From Rhodococcus sp. SMB37 (lineage in GTDB: Bacteria > Actinomycetota > Actinomycetes > Mycobacteriales > Mycobacteriaceae), in assembly GCF_004345605.1 (NCBI RefSeq), contig NZ_SLVY01000028.1, forward strand, positions 1-32,492: DNA of 32,492 nt, read 5' to 3'. The position numbers and the translations under genes were made by a program. Numbering within the stretch: the stretch's first letter is position 1; every line of letters begins with the position of its first letter. This document shows positions 25,304-32,492 of this stretch, piece by piece. The notes under the pieces are model-generated. The model saw only the letters and a list, made by a program, of their open reading frames with translations, was not told the origin of the DNA and did not search any database.

Positions 25304-26479
25304 TCACCACCGCAATAGCGCGCCGATGCCTGCGGCGGCGCTGAGCTCTGCACCCGCTGCCCCCTCGACGGGACTGATCCGAGCCCCGGTCTCGAGTGCT
25401 CGCTCGACCAACCGCTCGGTGAAGCGGGACTCCGGCGTGCCCGGGGCCGCGTTCGGTCCGATCTCGTCGCCGCCGTACAGCGCGCCATCTGCTCCTATGG
25501 TCCCCACGTACCTGACTTCCGGGTCGTACACCAGGTGGGCGACCCGTCCGGAATTCAACGCCGCGGCCACTTCGGACAATCCCAGGGCTCCGGTGCCTGA
25601 TCCGACGGCGTCGCGTATGCGCTTCAGCAGCCGGCTCTCGTGCTCGCTGTGCTGCTGGTGCGCCCATTCGGTGACGGTCGCGGCCAGTGCCGCATCGTCG
25701 AGTCCATTGAGGACACGGGTGTCCGCGAACACGATGTCGCGAAGCGCCTGAGGGAATCTGGAGATGGTCGGGTCGGTGAGGCGCTCTCCCCCACTGACCA
25801 GGATCCGCTTCCAGCCGCGCTCGGCGGCCAGTTCCGCAGCCACTTTCGTGACCTGGTCCACGAATCGCTCGGCTCGCCCGCGCTCACGGTCCTGGCGCTG
25901 CTCGCGTTTCGGCGAGTTGATCTGCCCGGAGGGGCCTCCTCCGATGTGCCCGGCCCGCTCGTGCGGCGCCTCGACGTACTCGTGCTCCATCCTGCTCACC
26001 ATCTGCAGCGAGCCGGCCCGCCACTCGAGCAGCCGTGCCTCCGTCTCGGAGACGATGACGATGCCCGCTGCGCGTCCTTCGTCGAGCAGCTCGAGCAAGG
26101 GATGGATGAACGGGCCGTCGTCCAGCACCAACCGGTTGGTCACCGGCATTGCGCTGGCGAGCAGCAGCATCCAGTCACTGTCCAACGCGGCGAAGGCCAC
26201 GCGGCCTCGGGCCGAGTCCGTCGGACTCACCAAAGGCTCTATTCTCGGCCAGAGCCGCTCGAGCGCGTCCGCTACTTCGCGGCTCGGACCGGATTCGGTA
26301 CCGTCGGCTATCCGACGCTGCAACTCCCGGAATCGATTCTTCAGGTCGATGGCGGCCCCCTGCAGGTTGGGGTCATGCACGAGGTCAGCGTTGACGTAGA
26401 CGGACAACACCCCAAGCCTGTCTGTTCGCCGGGAAAGATCCCGCAGGTCGTCCTCATCGAACTGTTCGAGCGCTACCAC
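25304..26479 (-). CDS. eRF1-like (baeRF) protein related to Rv2629
   Basis: The protein of about 391 residues has the three-part plan of bacterial eRF1-like release-factor homologues: RTDRLGVLSVYVNADLVHDP at the start, GIVIVSETEARLLEWRAGSL and HEYVEAPHERAGHIGG in the middle, RGWKRILVSGGERLTDPTIS, and a C-terminal L7Ae-like domain (VAAALNSGRVAHLVYDPEVRYVG, split here). Mycobacterial Rv2629 belongs to this group and is in the DosR regulon; a role in ribosome rescue or hibernation is inferred. GTG at 26479 with a GGTGGGG just upstream fits best; ATG at 26542 would add 21 residues. It is divergent from the transporter operon across 250 bp. Confidence 0.72.
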   Translation of the reverse strand: MVALEQFDEDDLRDLSRRTDRLGVLSVYVNADLVHDPNLQGAAIDLKNRFRELQRRIADGTESGPSREVADALERLWPRIEPLVSPTDSARGRVAFAALDSDWMLLLASAMPVTNRLVLDDGPFIHPLLELLDEGRAAGIVIVSETEARLLEWRAGSLQMVSRMEHEYVEAPHERAGHIGGGPSGQINSPKREQRQDRERGRAERFVDQVTKVAAELAAERGWKRILVSGGERLTDPTISRFPQALRDIVFADTRVLNGLDDAALAATVTEWAHQQHSEHESRLLKRIRDAVGSGTGALGLSEVAAALNSGRVAHLVYDPEVRYVGTIGADGALYGGDEIGPNAAPGTPESRFTERLVERALETGARISPVEGAAGAELSAAAGIGALLRW

Positions 26480-26729
26480 GATTACCCCACCTGCCCTCAC
26501 CGTTGCACGTCGAGCTTCGGCTCTCTCCCCAGTCTTCTCCATGACCCCGGGCCGATGTACCTCTTTGCCGCAAAGGGTTTGCCCGCCTTGCTGCCGGAAA
26601 GGTTCGTTGCGAGAGTCATCACCTTTTGGTGCGCAGAGCGTGATCCGCCGCTCGGGGCGGGCACCTTCGGTAGCATCCACAGACGACACCGGTTCGGACG
26701 ATCGGCCTCTCCGGGACAGAGGTTGCGCA

Positions 26730-27635
26730 GTGTACGAGTTCTTCCAGACCCTCGGATCGTGGGCTGTGGCCGTCTTCGTGGTCACCAGCATGTTGAACGT
26801 GGGGTTGACTCAGAAGCCATCACGTGTGCTCGCTCACCTGTCCAACCGGTCCTTCCTGCTGCGCATGATTCTGCTCAATTTCGTGGTGGTGCCGGCTTTG
26901 ATGATCGCCGCCGTCTACCTCGCCGAGCTGGAAACCGTGTATGCGGCCGGACTGCTGCTGTTCTCGTTGGTCGCTGGGGCTCCTTTTCTTGTCGAACTGA
27001 CCAATCTCTCCCGGTCGGACGTGGCCCTGGCCGTCACCGTCCTGCTGGTCCTCATGGTGGGCACGATCGTGTTGCTTCCGATCACCTTGCCCCGGGTGCT
27101 CCGGGGGCTGACGGTGGATGCCTGGGCGGTCGCGCAGGGGCTGCTGACGCAGATGCTTTTGCCCATGGTGATCGGCATGCTGCTGCTGCAGGCGGTCGAG
27201 GGATTCGTGGCCGTGGTGGAGCCGTGGATCGCCCGGATCTCCAGCATTGCCCTGTACGTGCTGATCGTCGCGATCGTGATCGGTTACCTCCCGGCCATGA
27301 CCGATCCCGAACTGTGGAAAGCCATCGGCGTCGGGATGTCCGTGCTGGTCCTCGCACTGTTCCTGGGTTGGGCGATGGGCGACGGCCACGGTCACCTGCA
27401 GGAAGTCGGGGCGTTGGGCACGGCCCAGCGAGGTACCGCGGCAGCGATGATCGTCACGCAGGACAACTTCGACGATTCCCGCGTCCTGGTGCTCATCACC
27501 GTGCTCAACACCTTCGGTGTGGTGATGCTCATCGTCGCAGCGAAGCTGATGAGTCGGGACAACCGCGTCGATTTGCTGGTCCCCGTCGCGGCGGATGTGC
27601 CGGAAAGAACCCGAACACAACGAATCCGAACGTGA
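26730..27635 (+). CDS. BASS-family (bile acid:sodium symporter-like) membrane transporter
   Basis: The 301-residue integral membrane protein has about nine hydrophobic segments (for example FLLRMILLNFVVVPALMIAA, AAGLLLFSLVAGAPFLVELT, ALAVTVLLVLMVGTIVLL and ALYVLIVAIVIGYLPAM). The GAPFLVELTNL block and TAAAMIVTQDNFDD near the C-terminal third match BASS-type proteins, which couple organic anion uptake or export to sodium. The start is the GTG at 26730, following GAGG about 9 nt upstream. The sulfatase begins 15 nt after its stop, so the pair probably serves uptake and desulfation of a sulfated organic compound, which is inference from context. Confidence 0.75.
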   Translation: MYEFFQTLGSWAVAVFVVTSMLNVGLTQKPSRVLAHLSNRSFLLRMILLNFVVVPALMIAAVYLAELETVYAAGLLLFSLVAGAPFLVELTNLSRSDVALAVTVLLVLMVGTIVLLPITLPRVLRGLTVDAWAVAQGLLTQMLLPMVIGMLLLQAVEGFVAVVEPWIARISSIALYVLIVAIVIGYLPAMTDPELWKAIGVGMSVLVLALFLGWAMGDGHGHLQEVGALGTAQRGTAAAMIVTQDNFDDSRVLVLITVLNTFGVVMLIVAAKLMSRDNRVDLLVPVAADVPERTRTQRIRT

Positions 27636-27650
27636 CAGGGGTGGGCCACC

Positions 27651-29372
27651 GTGAGCGATGTCCGTGACGAACGACCGAACATTCTGGTGCTGTGCATGGA
27701 CCAATGGGATGCGCACATGGATCTGCCTCCGGGGGTGGACCTACCGGCGATCCACCGGCTCGTAGGGGCGGGGGTGAGCCTGACGAATCAGTACTGCACG
27801 GTGCCTCAGTGCACCCCGTCGCGGGCCGCGATGTGGACGGGACAACACGCCAAGAACATCGGGCTGTGGGACAACACGAACTTCGCGTGGATGGACGTGC
27901 TGGATGCGAATGTCCCCACGATCGGCACGATGCTCCGCGAACAGGGCTATTACACCGCGTTCAAGGGCAAGTGGCACCTGTCCGAACCGGAACGCGGCCC
28001 CGGGGCGCTGGAGGAATACGGTTTCTCGGACTACCAGGCGTGGGGCGACAACTGGGGTGCGCCTCTGCACGGGGAGCAACTCGACGGCGCAGTGGCTTTC
28101 GAAACTGTCGACTGGCTTCGTCACAGACGCCCGCAGGACCGGCCGTGGCTGTTGATCTCCTCGATGGTCAATCCCCACGACATCATGTTCTTGCGCGCAG
28201 GCGAAGACGAACAGGCGCATGCGCACGGCGCCATGGCCGCTCTGACCCATCCCCCACAGGAGCTGGGATTCATGCGCCGCTACGACGTCGAACTGCCCAC
28301 CAACTTCTCCGACGACCTCGAGGCTCAGCCTTTCGGAGTGCGGTCCTACAAACGCAACATCGAGTGGAACTACGGGTGTATACCCGAAGGCCGCGAGGAC
28401 CTGTGGAGGGTGCGACGGAACTACCTGATCAACTGCCTACGCATGGTCGATCGCGAGTTCCAGAAGATTCTCGACGAGCTCGACCGACAGGACCTGTGGC
28501 GTGACACCGTCGTCGTGTTCACTTCCGATCACGGCGAAATGAACGGTGCCCACGCCCTGGCGCAGAAGGGCGCGATTCCCTTCCAGGAAGCCTCGATCGT
28601 CAACATGACGGTGGTTGCGCCGCACGGGGCCCGTGGTGTCCGCTCCGACGCGGTCGGATCGCACCTGGATCTCGCCACGACCTTCCTGTCCTGGGCGGGG
28701 CTGGACGAGACCGCGATCCGCGAGAAGTATCCGGCGCTCGAGGGGCGGAACCTTCGAGCCGTGTTCGAAGATCCCGAACAAGCCCGTCCACCACGCGGCT
28801 CGACCTCCGAACCCGGTGATGGCGCACTGATCAGCTGGGACGGCCTCAACTCGTTGGACCCGGAGTGGGCCATCCAGGGAGCGCTCGGTGACTTGACCCA
28901 GCTCGGTGACGGCCCCGCGAAAACCCTCGAAGACTGCCGCGCCGCCGGTCGGAAGTTCGGAGCACCCGATATGGACAAGCGCACATTCTTCCGAACGGTT
29001 TCCGACGGCCGACACAAACTCGTGCGGTGGTTCTCGCCCACCCACTACGAAACCCCCCGGACGGTCGAGGAGTTGCACGCCACCTCCGACGTGGCACTCT
29101 ACGACCTCGTCGAGGACCCGGGCGAGATGCGCAATCTCGGCGACCCGTCGCACCCCGATTACGACGAGCAACTGCTCGAGTCGATGCTCGCGAAGCTCGT
29201 GAACCTCATCGACCACGAACTCGGCGACGACGAGCCGCCCTTCGATCTCGATCTGTTCGGCACGCGGGAGGTCCGCTACCGGCTGGACGACATCGAGGCG
29301 GGCGCGCCGGACGGGGCCCGACGACCCGAACCGGGTCCCGCGACCGCGACACGATGGGGCGGGGAGCCGTGA
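27651..29372 (+). CDS. formylglycine-dependent sulfatase
   Basis: The 573-residue type I sulfatase hydrolyses sulfate esters. NILVLCMDQWD (residues 10-20) gives the first metal-binding aspartates; QCTPSRAAMWTGQHAKNIG (from 53) carries the C-x-P-S-R signature with Cys54 to be converted to formylglycine. FKGKWHL provides a catalytic Lys, and VVVFTSDHGEMNGAH a further metal site. No signal peptide is seen, so it should act in the cytoplasm. The start is the GTG at 27651, 15 nt behind the transporter. Its own maturase gene overlaps it by 4 nt but is truncated, so activity depends on a maturase elsewhere. The physiological substrate is unknown. Confidence 0.9.
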   Translation: MSDVRDERPNILVLCMDQWDAHMDLPPGVDLPAIHRLVGAGVSLTNQYCTVPQCTPSRAAMWTGQHAKNIGLWDNTNFAWMDVLDANVPTIGTMLREQGYYTAFKGKWHLSEPERGPGALEEYGFSDYQAWGDNWGAPLHGEQLDGAVAFETVDWLRHRRPQDRPWLLISSMVNPHDIMFLRAGEDEQAHAHGAMAALTHPPQELGFMRRYDVELPTNFSDDLEAQPFGVRSYKRNIEWNYGCIPEGREDLWRVRRNYLINCLRMVDREFQKILDELDRQDLWRDTVVVFTSDHGEMNGAHALAQKGAIPFQEASIVNMTVVAPHGARGVRSDAVGSHLDLATTFLSWAGLDETAIREKYPALEGRNLRAVFEDPEQARPPRGSTSEPGDGALISWDGLNSLDPEWAIQGALGDLTQLGDGPAKTLEDCRAAGRKFGAPDMDKRTFFRTVSDGRHKLVRWFSPTHYETPRTVEELHATSDVALYDLVEDPGEMRNLGDPSHPDYDEQLLESMLAKLVNLIDHELGDDEPPFDLDLFGTREVRYRLDDIEAGAPDGARRPEPGPATATRWGGEP

Positions 29373-29479
29373 ACCCGGCGACATCGAGCGACCTCCCGCC
29401 GGGGATGGTCCTGATTCCGGGCGGAACTTTCCTCATGGGATCGGAAGACCGCTCTCTCGCCCAAAAATTTGATCACTAG
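29369..29479 (+). pseudogene. formylglycine-generating enzyme (SUMF1/FGE), 5' fragment
   Basis: It starts with the GTG at 29369 inside the sulfatase stop (GTGA overlap) and reads PPGMVLIPGGTFLMGSEDRS, the conserved start of SUMF1/FGE proteins (MV.IPGG.F.MGS). Homology ends near 29455; the frame stops at 29477-29479. FGE is a copper enzyme of about 300 residues that turns the sulfatase Cys into formylglycine, so this copy cannot work. A deletion or insertion joined unrelated DNA here. Confidence 0.8.
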
Positions 29480-30092
29480 GCTGACGAAAGTGTTCTACGC
29501 CGACGCTGGTGGAGGATAAGGTTCTGATCGCTATGCCGCGTGGCAGGCGGGCCGGGCCGCAGATCGGCCCAGCAGTGCGAGGGCGTACGTGACAAGCGGT
29601 CCATGTCGCGATCCGGCGCCTTCTGAGCTGCGCAGCCTTCCGATTTCTCGAACGCACAAATCTTCGGGAGTACGTCATGAACAGCAAACGCGACCCGGCG
29701 ACTGTCGTATGTGCGCGTCGCACCGCAGGCCCCATTTTCCAGGTCCCTGCCCACGCCATGGTTGCGGCACAGTATGCGGCCCCGACGCGCTCGGCATACC
29801 CAGTATGCCGTTCTATGTTCTCGCCCGTAGCGCTGCAATGGGTGAGGGCCGGATGTGATTGCCGCAGCGTTCACCTGGCTCGAACCTGACTTCGTCACCG
29901 GCGCGTACCGGACAGCTATGGCAGCTTCGACCCCTCAGCGGACCGAACAATTCTGGCGTCCTTGCGGTCGCGTCCCTGCTCGATCATGGAGATGAATCCG
30001 GCGAGCTGTGCCTTGTGTGCGGCGTGGCCGGTTGCGTACCACTGCGATCATGTGGCGTTGGGTTCGGATGTGATGTGCGCGCCGCGCGAGTC
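29480..30092. other. no confident gene; possible remnants
   Basis: This 613-bp stretch has no gene I can support. A plus-strand frame at 29677-29889 has an ATG after GGGAG but no recognisable product. On the minus strand near 30030-29930 an open stretch reads QWYATGHAAHKAQLAGFISM and IEQGRDRKDARIVRS, which looks like the C-terminus of a lost protein but matches nothing I know. It probably contains debris of the event that cut the FGE gene. Confidence 0.35.
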
Positions 30093-30884
30093 TCAGCGGT
30101 ATCGATCGCGGTACCGGGCCTCGACGTCCTCGGCCATGGTGTTGCTGATATCGAGGGATTCGCCGCGCAGGTACCCCACAACACCGAGGACCGTGACGAG
30201 GAAGCCGGATATCCAGGCCGTCCATCCGGTAGCGCCGCTGGCGAAGTCACCGACCCACGGCGCGAGAAACAGGGCCAACCCCACAACCGCCAGGCCCAGA
30301 TAATCACGTGTGGGGTCGGTCGCGAGCAGGGACCACAACGCGATCACCGCGGTGAGCCCACCGAGCCCGATCATGACCGCGGTCGCCACGACGGACGAGT
30401 CCACCACCGTGCTGGCCAGCACCACTGTCACGATTCCGACCACGAGTGCCACCCGACTGATCCAATAACTGAGGGCGCTGCGCCGGGCCGCGCCGGTGCT
30501 GTAGTCGTGGACACCGGAGGCGGTCGGGGGATTGTCCTGCACCCATGCCGTGGCTCCGAGTGCCATGGTGAGAAATCCGGCTATCCACGCCGTCCATGCG
30601 GCTCCGCGATCAGCGACGAAGCCGGCGCCGAGCCAGGGCAACACGAACATCGCCAACCCCACCACGAACAGGCCCCAGTGATCGGGTGTCCGGTTCCGCG
30701 CCGGCAACGACAACAACCCGAAAAAGGCGATGAACACGCCGAACCCGAACGTGAGACCCTCCCCGACTCGGGTGGAGCTCACGGTCAGCGCCGCCACCAC
30801 CGCACCGATCCCCACCGCCAGCGCGGCCCAACCCACCCACGTGGAATTTCTCATGACTCCCACCTGACGCCACGTCGTGTACAT
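30093..30884 (-). CDS. SPW-repeat membrane protein
   Basis: The 263-residue protein is made of two related membrane halves. Each has about four hydrophobic helices and a motif like FVLPWLGAGFVAD...AAWTAWIAGFLTMALG (first half) or FLAPWVGDFASGATGWTAWISGFLVTVLG (second half), typical of SPW-repeat proteins. A charged linker (HDYSTGAARRS) separates the halves. The function of the family is not known; some members are linked to hypoxic or stress responses. The ATG at 30884 was chosen because GAAGGG lies 8 nt upstream; a second ATG 10 codons later has GGGAG too close. Confidence 0.82.
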   Translation of the reverse strand: MYTTWRQVGVMRNSTWVGWAALAVGIGAVVAALTVSSTRVGEGLTFGFGVFIAFFGLLSLPARNRTPDHWGLFVVGLAMFVLPWLGAGFVADRGAAWTAWIAGFLTMALGATAWVQDNPPTASGVHDYSTGAARRSALSYWISRVALVVGIVTVVLASTVVDSSVVATAVMIGLGGLTAVIALWSLLATDPTRDYLGLAVVGLALFLAPWVGDFASGATGWTAWISGFLVTVLGVVGYLRGESLDISNTMAEDVEARYRDRYR

Positions 30885-30892
30885 GTGTAATG

Positions 30893-30902
30893 CCCTTCGA
30901 TC
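30893..30902 (-). promoter_or_regulatory. GATCGAAGGG leader/ribosome-binding motif of the SPW gene
   Basis: The minus strand reads GATCGAAGGG 8 nt before the start of the SPW gene, identical to the one before the CBS gene. GAAGGG would pair with the anti-Shine-Dalgarno. The conserved GATC extension is not needed for ribosome binding. Confidence 0.4.
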
Positions 30903-31067
30903 ATGGGGTTCCCGATCTGCTGCGGTTCAATTCGCTGCGCCGACAGGTCTCACGCACGCCTCCCTCGGCCGACGTCGGTGGACCGGTAGCACCGGTGAGC
31001 GGTGAGCTGATCGCTGACGGCGATGAGCATGGTGGAGGATCTCGTCGGTAGGAGGCCCGTCGTTAGG

Positions 31068-31099
31068 CTGCCCGTCCAACGTGAGGGTTGGACGGGCAG
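31068..31099 (-). terminator. perfect 13-bp hairpin downstream of the cold-shock gene
   Basis: CTGCCCGTCCAAC (31068-31080) and GTTGGACGGGCAG (31087-31099) form a perfect 13-bp stem with a 6-nt loop. It is in the right place to end minus-strand transcription from the cold-shock gene (stop at 31276). No gene is seen in the rest of 30885-31275. Confidence 0.6.
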
Positions 31100-31275
31100 G
31101 GGGACGCCCGGCGTGGAGACGGGAAAGTTCGTGCGCGCTCGCCGATCACAGCGGCGGTGGCGCTCCGACCAGGCCGGGATCGGCAGCACGGTAACGAGCC
31201 GGTGGCACACGGACCGGTCCCGGTGGCCGTACCTGCTCTTTTGCACAATGGCATCCGTTCACGGTCGGGCGAGTG

Positions 31276-31479
31276 TCACATGGGGCGGACCTTCTGCGCC
31301 TGGCGGCCCTTGTCGGTATAGCCGATCTCGTACTCGACGCGCTGTCCGTCTGTGAGTGTGCGGAATCCGGGGGCGTCGATCTCGGCGTAGTGCACGAACA
31401 CGTCCGCCCCGCCGTTGTCGGGCGAGATGAACCCGAATCCCTTCTCGCTGTTGAACCATTTCACGATGCCTTCAGCCAC
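31276..31479 (-). CDS. cspA: cold-shock domain protein
   Basis: The 67-residue protein is a complete [23 protein letters not shown] carries the RNP1 motif (KGFGFI) and VFVHYAEID the RNP2 motif (VFVHY), with [20 protein letters not shown] at the end. It binds single-stranded RNA/DNA and acts as an RNA chaperone in the cytoplasm. The start is the GTG at 31479 with GAAAGGG at about 9-nt spacing; the longer open frame upstream is non-coding. It has no close operon partner. Confidence 0.93.
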   Translation of the reverse strand: MAEGIVKWFNSEKGFGFISPDNGGADVFVHYAEIDAPGFRTLTDGQRVEYEIGYTDKGRQAQKVRPM

Positions 31480-31809
31480 CGCGTCCTGCCCTTTCGATCG
31501 ATCCGATGTCCCGGCTACGGGGGGATGAACGAGATCGTGCCACCGACGACCGAGCCCGGCGGCCGCCTCGCCGCTCCCGATCCGACTGTCCGCCGGTCTC
31601 GAAACGGCCGCCGGAGCACGTCGACGCCAACGGTGGCGACGGTGCGATCGACGTGGCCGACACGCTCCCGCTGGAACTGGGCAAACCCCGACGCCACGGG
31701 CGACGGCACGAGCCGACACCGGAGATCGGTGGCTGAGTCGGAATGATCCTCCGCCGGGGTGGCAACCTGCGGCATCGGTCCTCTGCCGGCGTCCTGGGAG
31801 CGGCCCCGG
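31480..31809. other. spacer upstream of the cold-shock gene; no recognisable gene
   Basis: Overlapping open frames on both strands look like GC-rich shadows. The cold-shock leader is here: CCCTTTCGATC at 31489-31499 is, on the minus strand, GATCGAAAGGG, a variant of the leader motif seen before the CBS and SPW genes. Confidence 0.4.
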
Positions 31810-32082
31810 TCACGCGGCATGCGACTCCGGTCGAAGCCTGCGGGCACGGTCACGCTCCCGGGTGTCCGGGCTTACCGGTCTGTGATGGGGGCGAGTGGGT
31901 GTCCAGTCCTCCGGTCTGACCTCGTCGATGCGGGCATCGGGACCGTAGTAGCGATGGGCGACCTCGCGGGCACGGGCCTGGGCTTCGGTCCTGCTCGTCC
32001 CGTCGGCCAACACCAGCGACAGCTGCGCCACACGGGTATCTCGCATTTCGGAAGTGGTCACTCGGCAGGTCCAATCGCTCAT
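31810..32082 (-). CDS. small hypothetical protein with a conserved-looking N-terminus
   Basis: The 90-residue product begins SDWTCRVTTSEMRDTRVAQL and continues LVLADGTSRTEAQARAREVA, then HRYYGPDARIDEVRPEDW, with an Arg/Pro-rich tail. The MSDWTCRVTTSE start and the layout recall DUF1876-type (dsRBD-like) proteins of the DosR regulon, but the match is loose. The ATG at 32082 follows AAAGGAG at 8-nt spacing, in the shared ATCGAAAGG context; the long open frame upstream is non-coding. It has no membrane segment. It could be stress-inducible, by analogy with its neighbours. Confidence 0.65.
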   Translation of the reverse strand: MSDWTCRVTTSEMRDTRVAQLSLVLADGTSRTEAQARAREVAHRYYGPDARIDEVRPEDWTPTRPHHRPVSPDTRERDRARRLRPESHAA

Positions 32083-32492
32083 GACGACATCTCCTTTCGA
32101 TGAGCACGAACACCGAACCCGATGGTCCGGCTGTGCCTCCCGAGTTGCCTTTCGAGTTCGCGTGCTTTCCGGGCAGACTTCCCGGATCGGCGCGCACGCA
32201 ATCCTTCGGCGGGCGCGGGCCGTTGCCGGTGTCGACCATCCGAGCGGGAGGCACCTGGTGAGGGCCACACCGAGGGGGTCGGCGCCTCGACACCTCTGCG
32301 ATGGGCGCCTCGTCGGCTCGGGTGGACACGGTGTCGGGTGCGCCCGGGCCACCCGGTGCGCGGGGTTGTCCCACCGATGTGCGGTAGGGCGGCCCCGAGA
32401 CGAGAACTGAAACAGCGGGTCCGGTGTTGTGAAACAAAGGACCCGAAGAACGGTTCGGGATGAGGAAAACACGGATCGGGAACAGCCCTCGC
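32083..32492. other. upstream region at the right edge; no recognisable gene
   Basis: No gene could be supported in the last 410 bases. The only feature is the ribosome-binding leader of the small hypothetical gene (CTCCTTTCGATGA at 32091-32103). Confidence 0.4.

Noticed and set aside
29468..29481. TTTGATCACTAGGC resembles the IS256 end at 6624-6637 and lies at the FGE break
   Set aside because: TGATCA is itself palindromic, the match is short, and the orientation would place the IS interior on the FGE side, where no IS sequence exists.

Overview
This is a roughly 32.5 kb high-GC actinobacterial window, most likely from Rhodococcus or a close mycolate-containing relative. The pointers are two mycofactocin-type short-chain dehydrogenases, a MoxR/vWA pair, DosR-regulon-like stress proteins (CBS, SPW-repeat, eRF1-like, DevR receiver) and typical actinobacterial insertion sequences. 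The large number of broken genes and IS remnants suggests an accessory region such as a large plasmid or genomic island. No tRNA, rRNA, CRISPR array or replication origin was seen.

1-2137 looks less GC-rich than the rest. It carries two adjacent small paralogous genes of unknown function, a strong stem-loop, an Abi-like gene with a HEPN-type R-x4-H motif, and a remnant resembling a YhcG/DUF1016 nuclease N-terminus. It reads like the edge of a defence-type island. 2138-6637 is one IS256-family element whose transposase gene has been split by a 3,169-bp Tn554-like element with two tyrosine recombinases (tnpA, tnpB). Removing that element in silico restores a continuous 415-codon transposase.

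6638-13311 is a catabolic segment: a truncated SRPBCC remnant, a double-hotdog MaoC-like dehydratase followed by a TetR regulator (+), and a minus-strand operon of two mycofactocin-type SDRs, a MoxR AAA+ ATPase and a vWA protein. 13290-15352 is a 3'-truncated IS21 element with intact istA and cut istB, joined to an unidentified gene fragment. 15353-19197 is a decaying stress segment: STAS-like fragment, flavin reductase-like gene, frameshifted CBS-pair gene, DevR receiver fragment and a frameshifted SDR. 19198-20911 holds a GlxA-type regulator whose 5' end was replaced by IS3 sequence, plus IS3 and ISL3 remnants.

21071-24469 has a divergent catalase and aldehyde dehydrogenase pair with a CRP/GlxR-like palindrome between them. 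24480-25061 contains thiolase-like pseudogene pieces. 25304-29479 holds an eRF1-like protein (-) divergent from a tight operon of a BASS-type transporter, a formylglycine sulfatase and a formylglycine-generating enzyme cut after about 30 codons. 30093-32082 carries SPW-repeat, cold-shock and small hypothetical genes on the minus strand. The CBS, SPW, cold-shock and small hypothetical genes share a similar ribosome-binding leader (ATCGAARGG), which hints at common regulation or origin.
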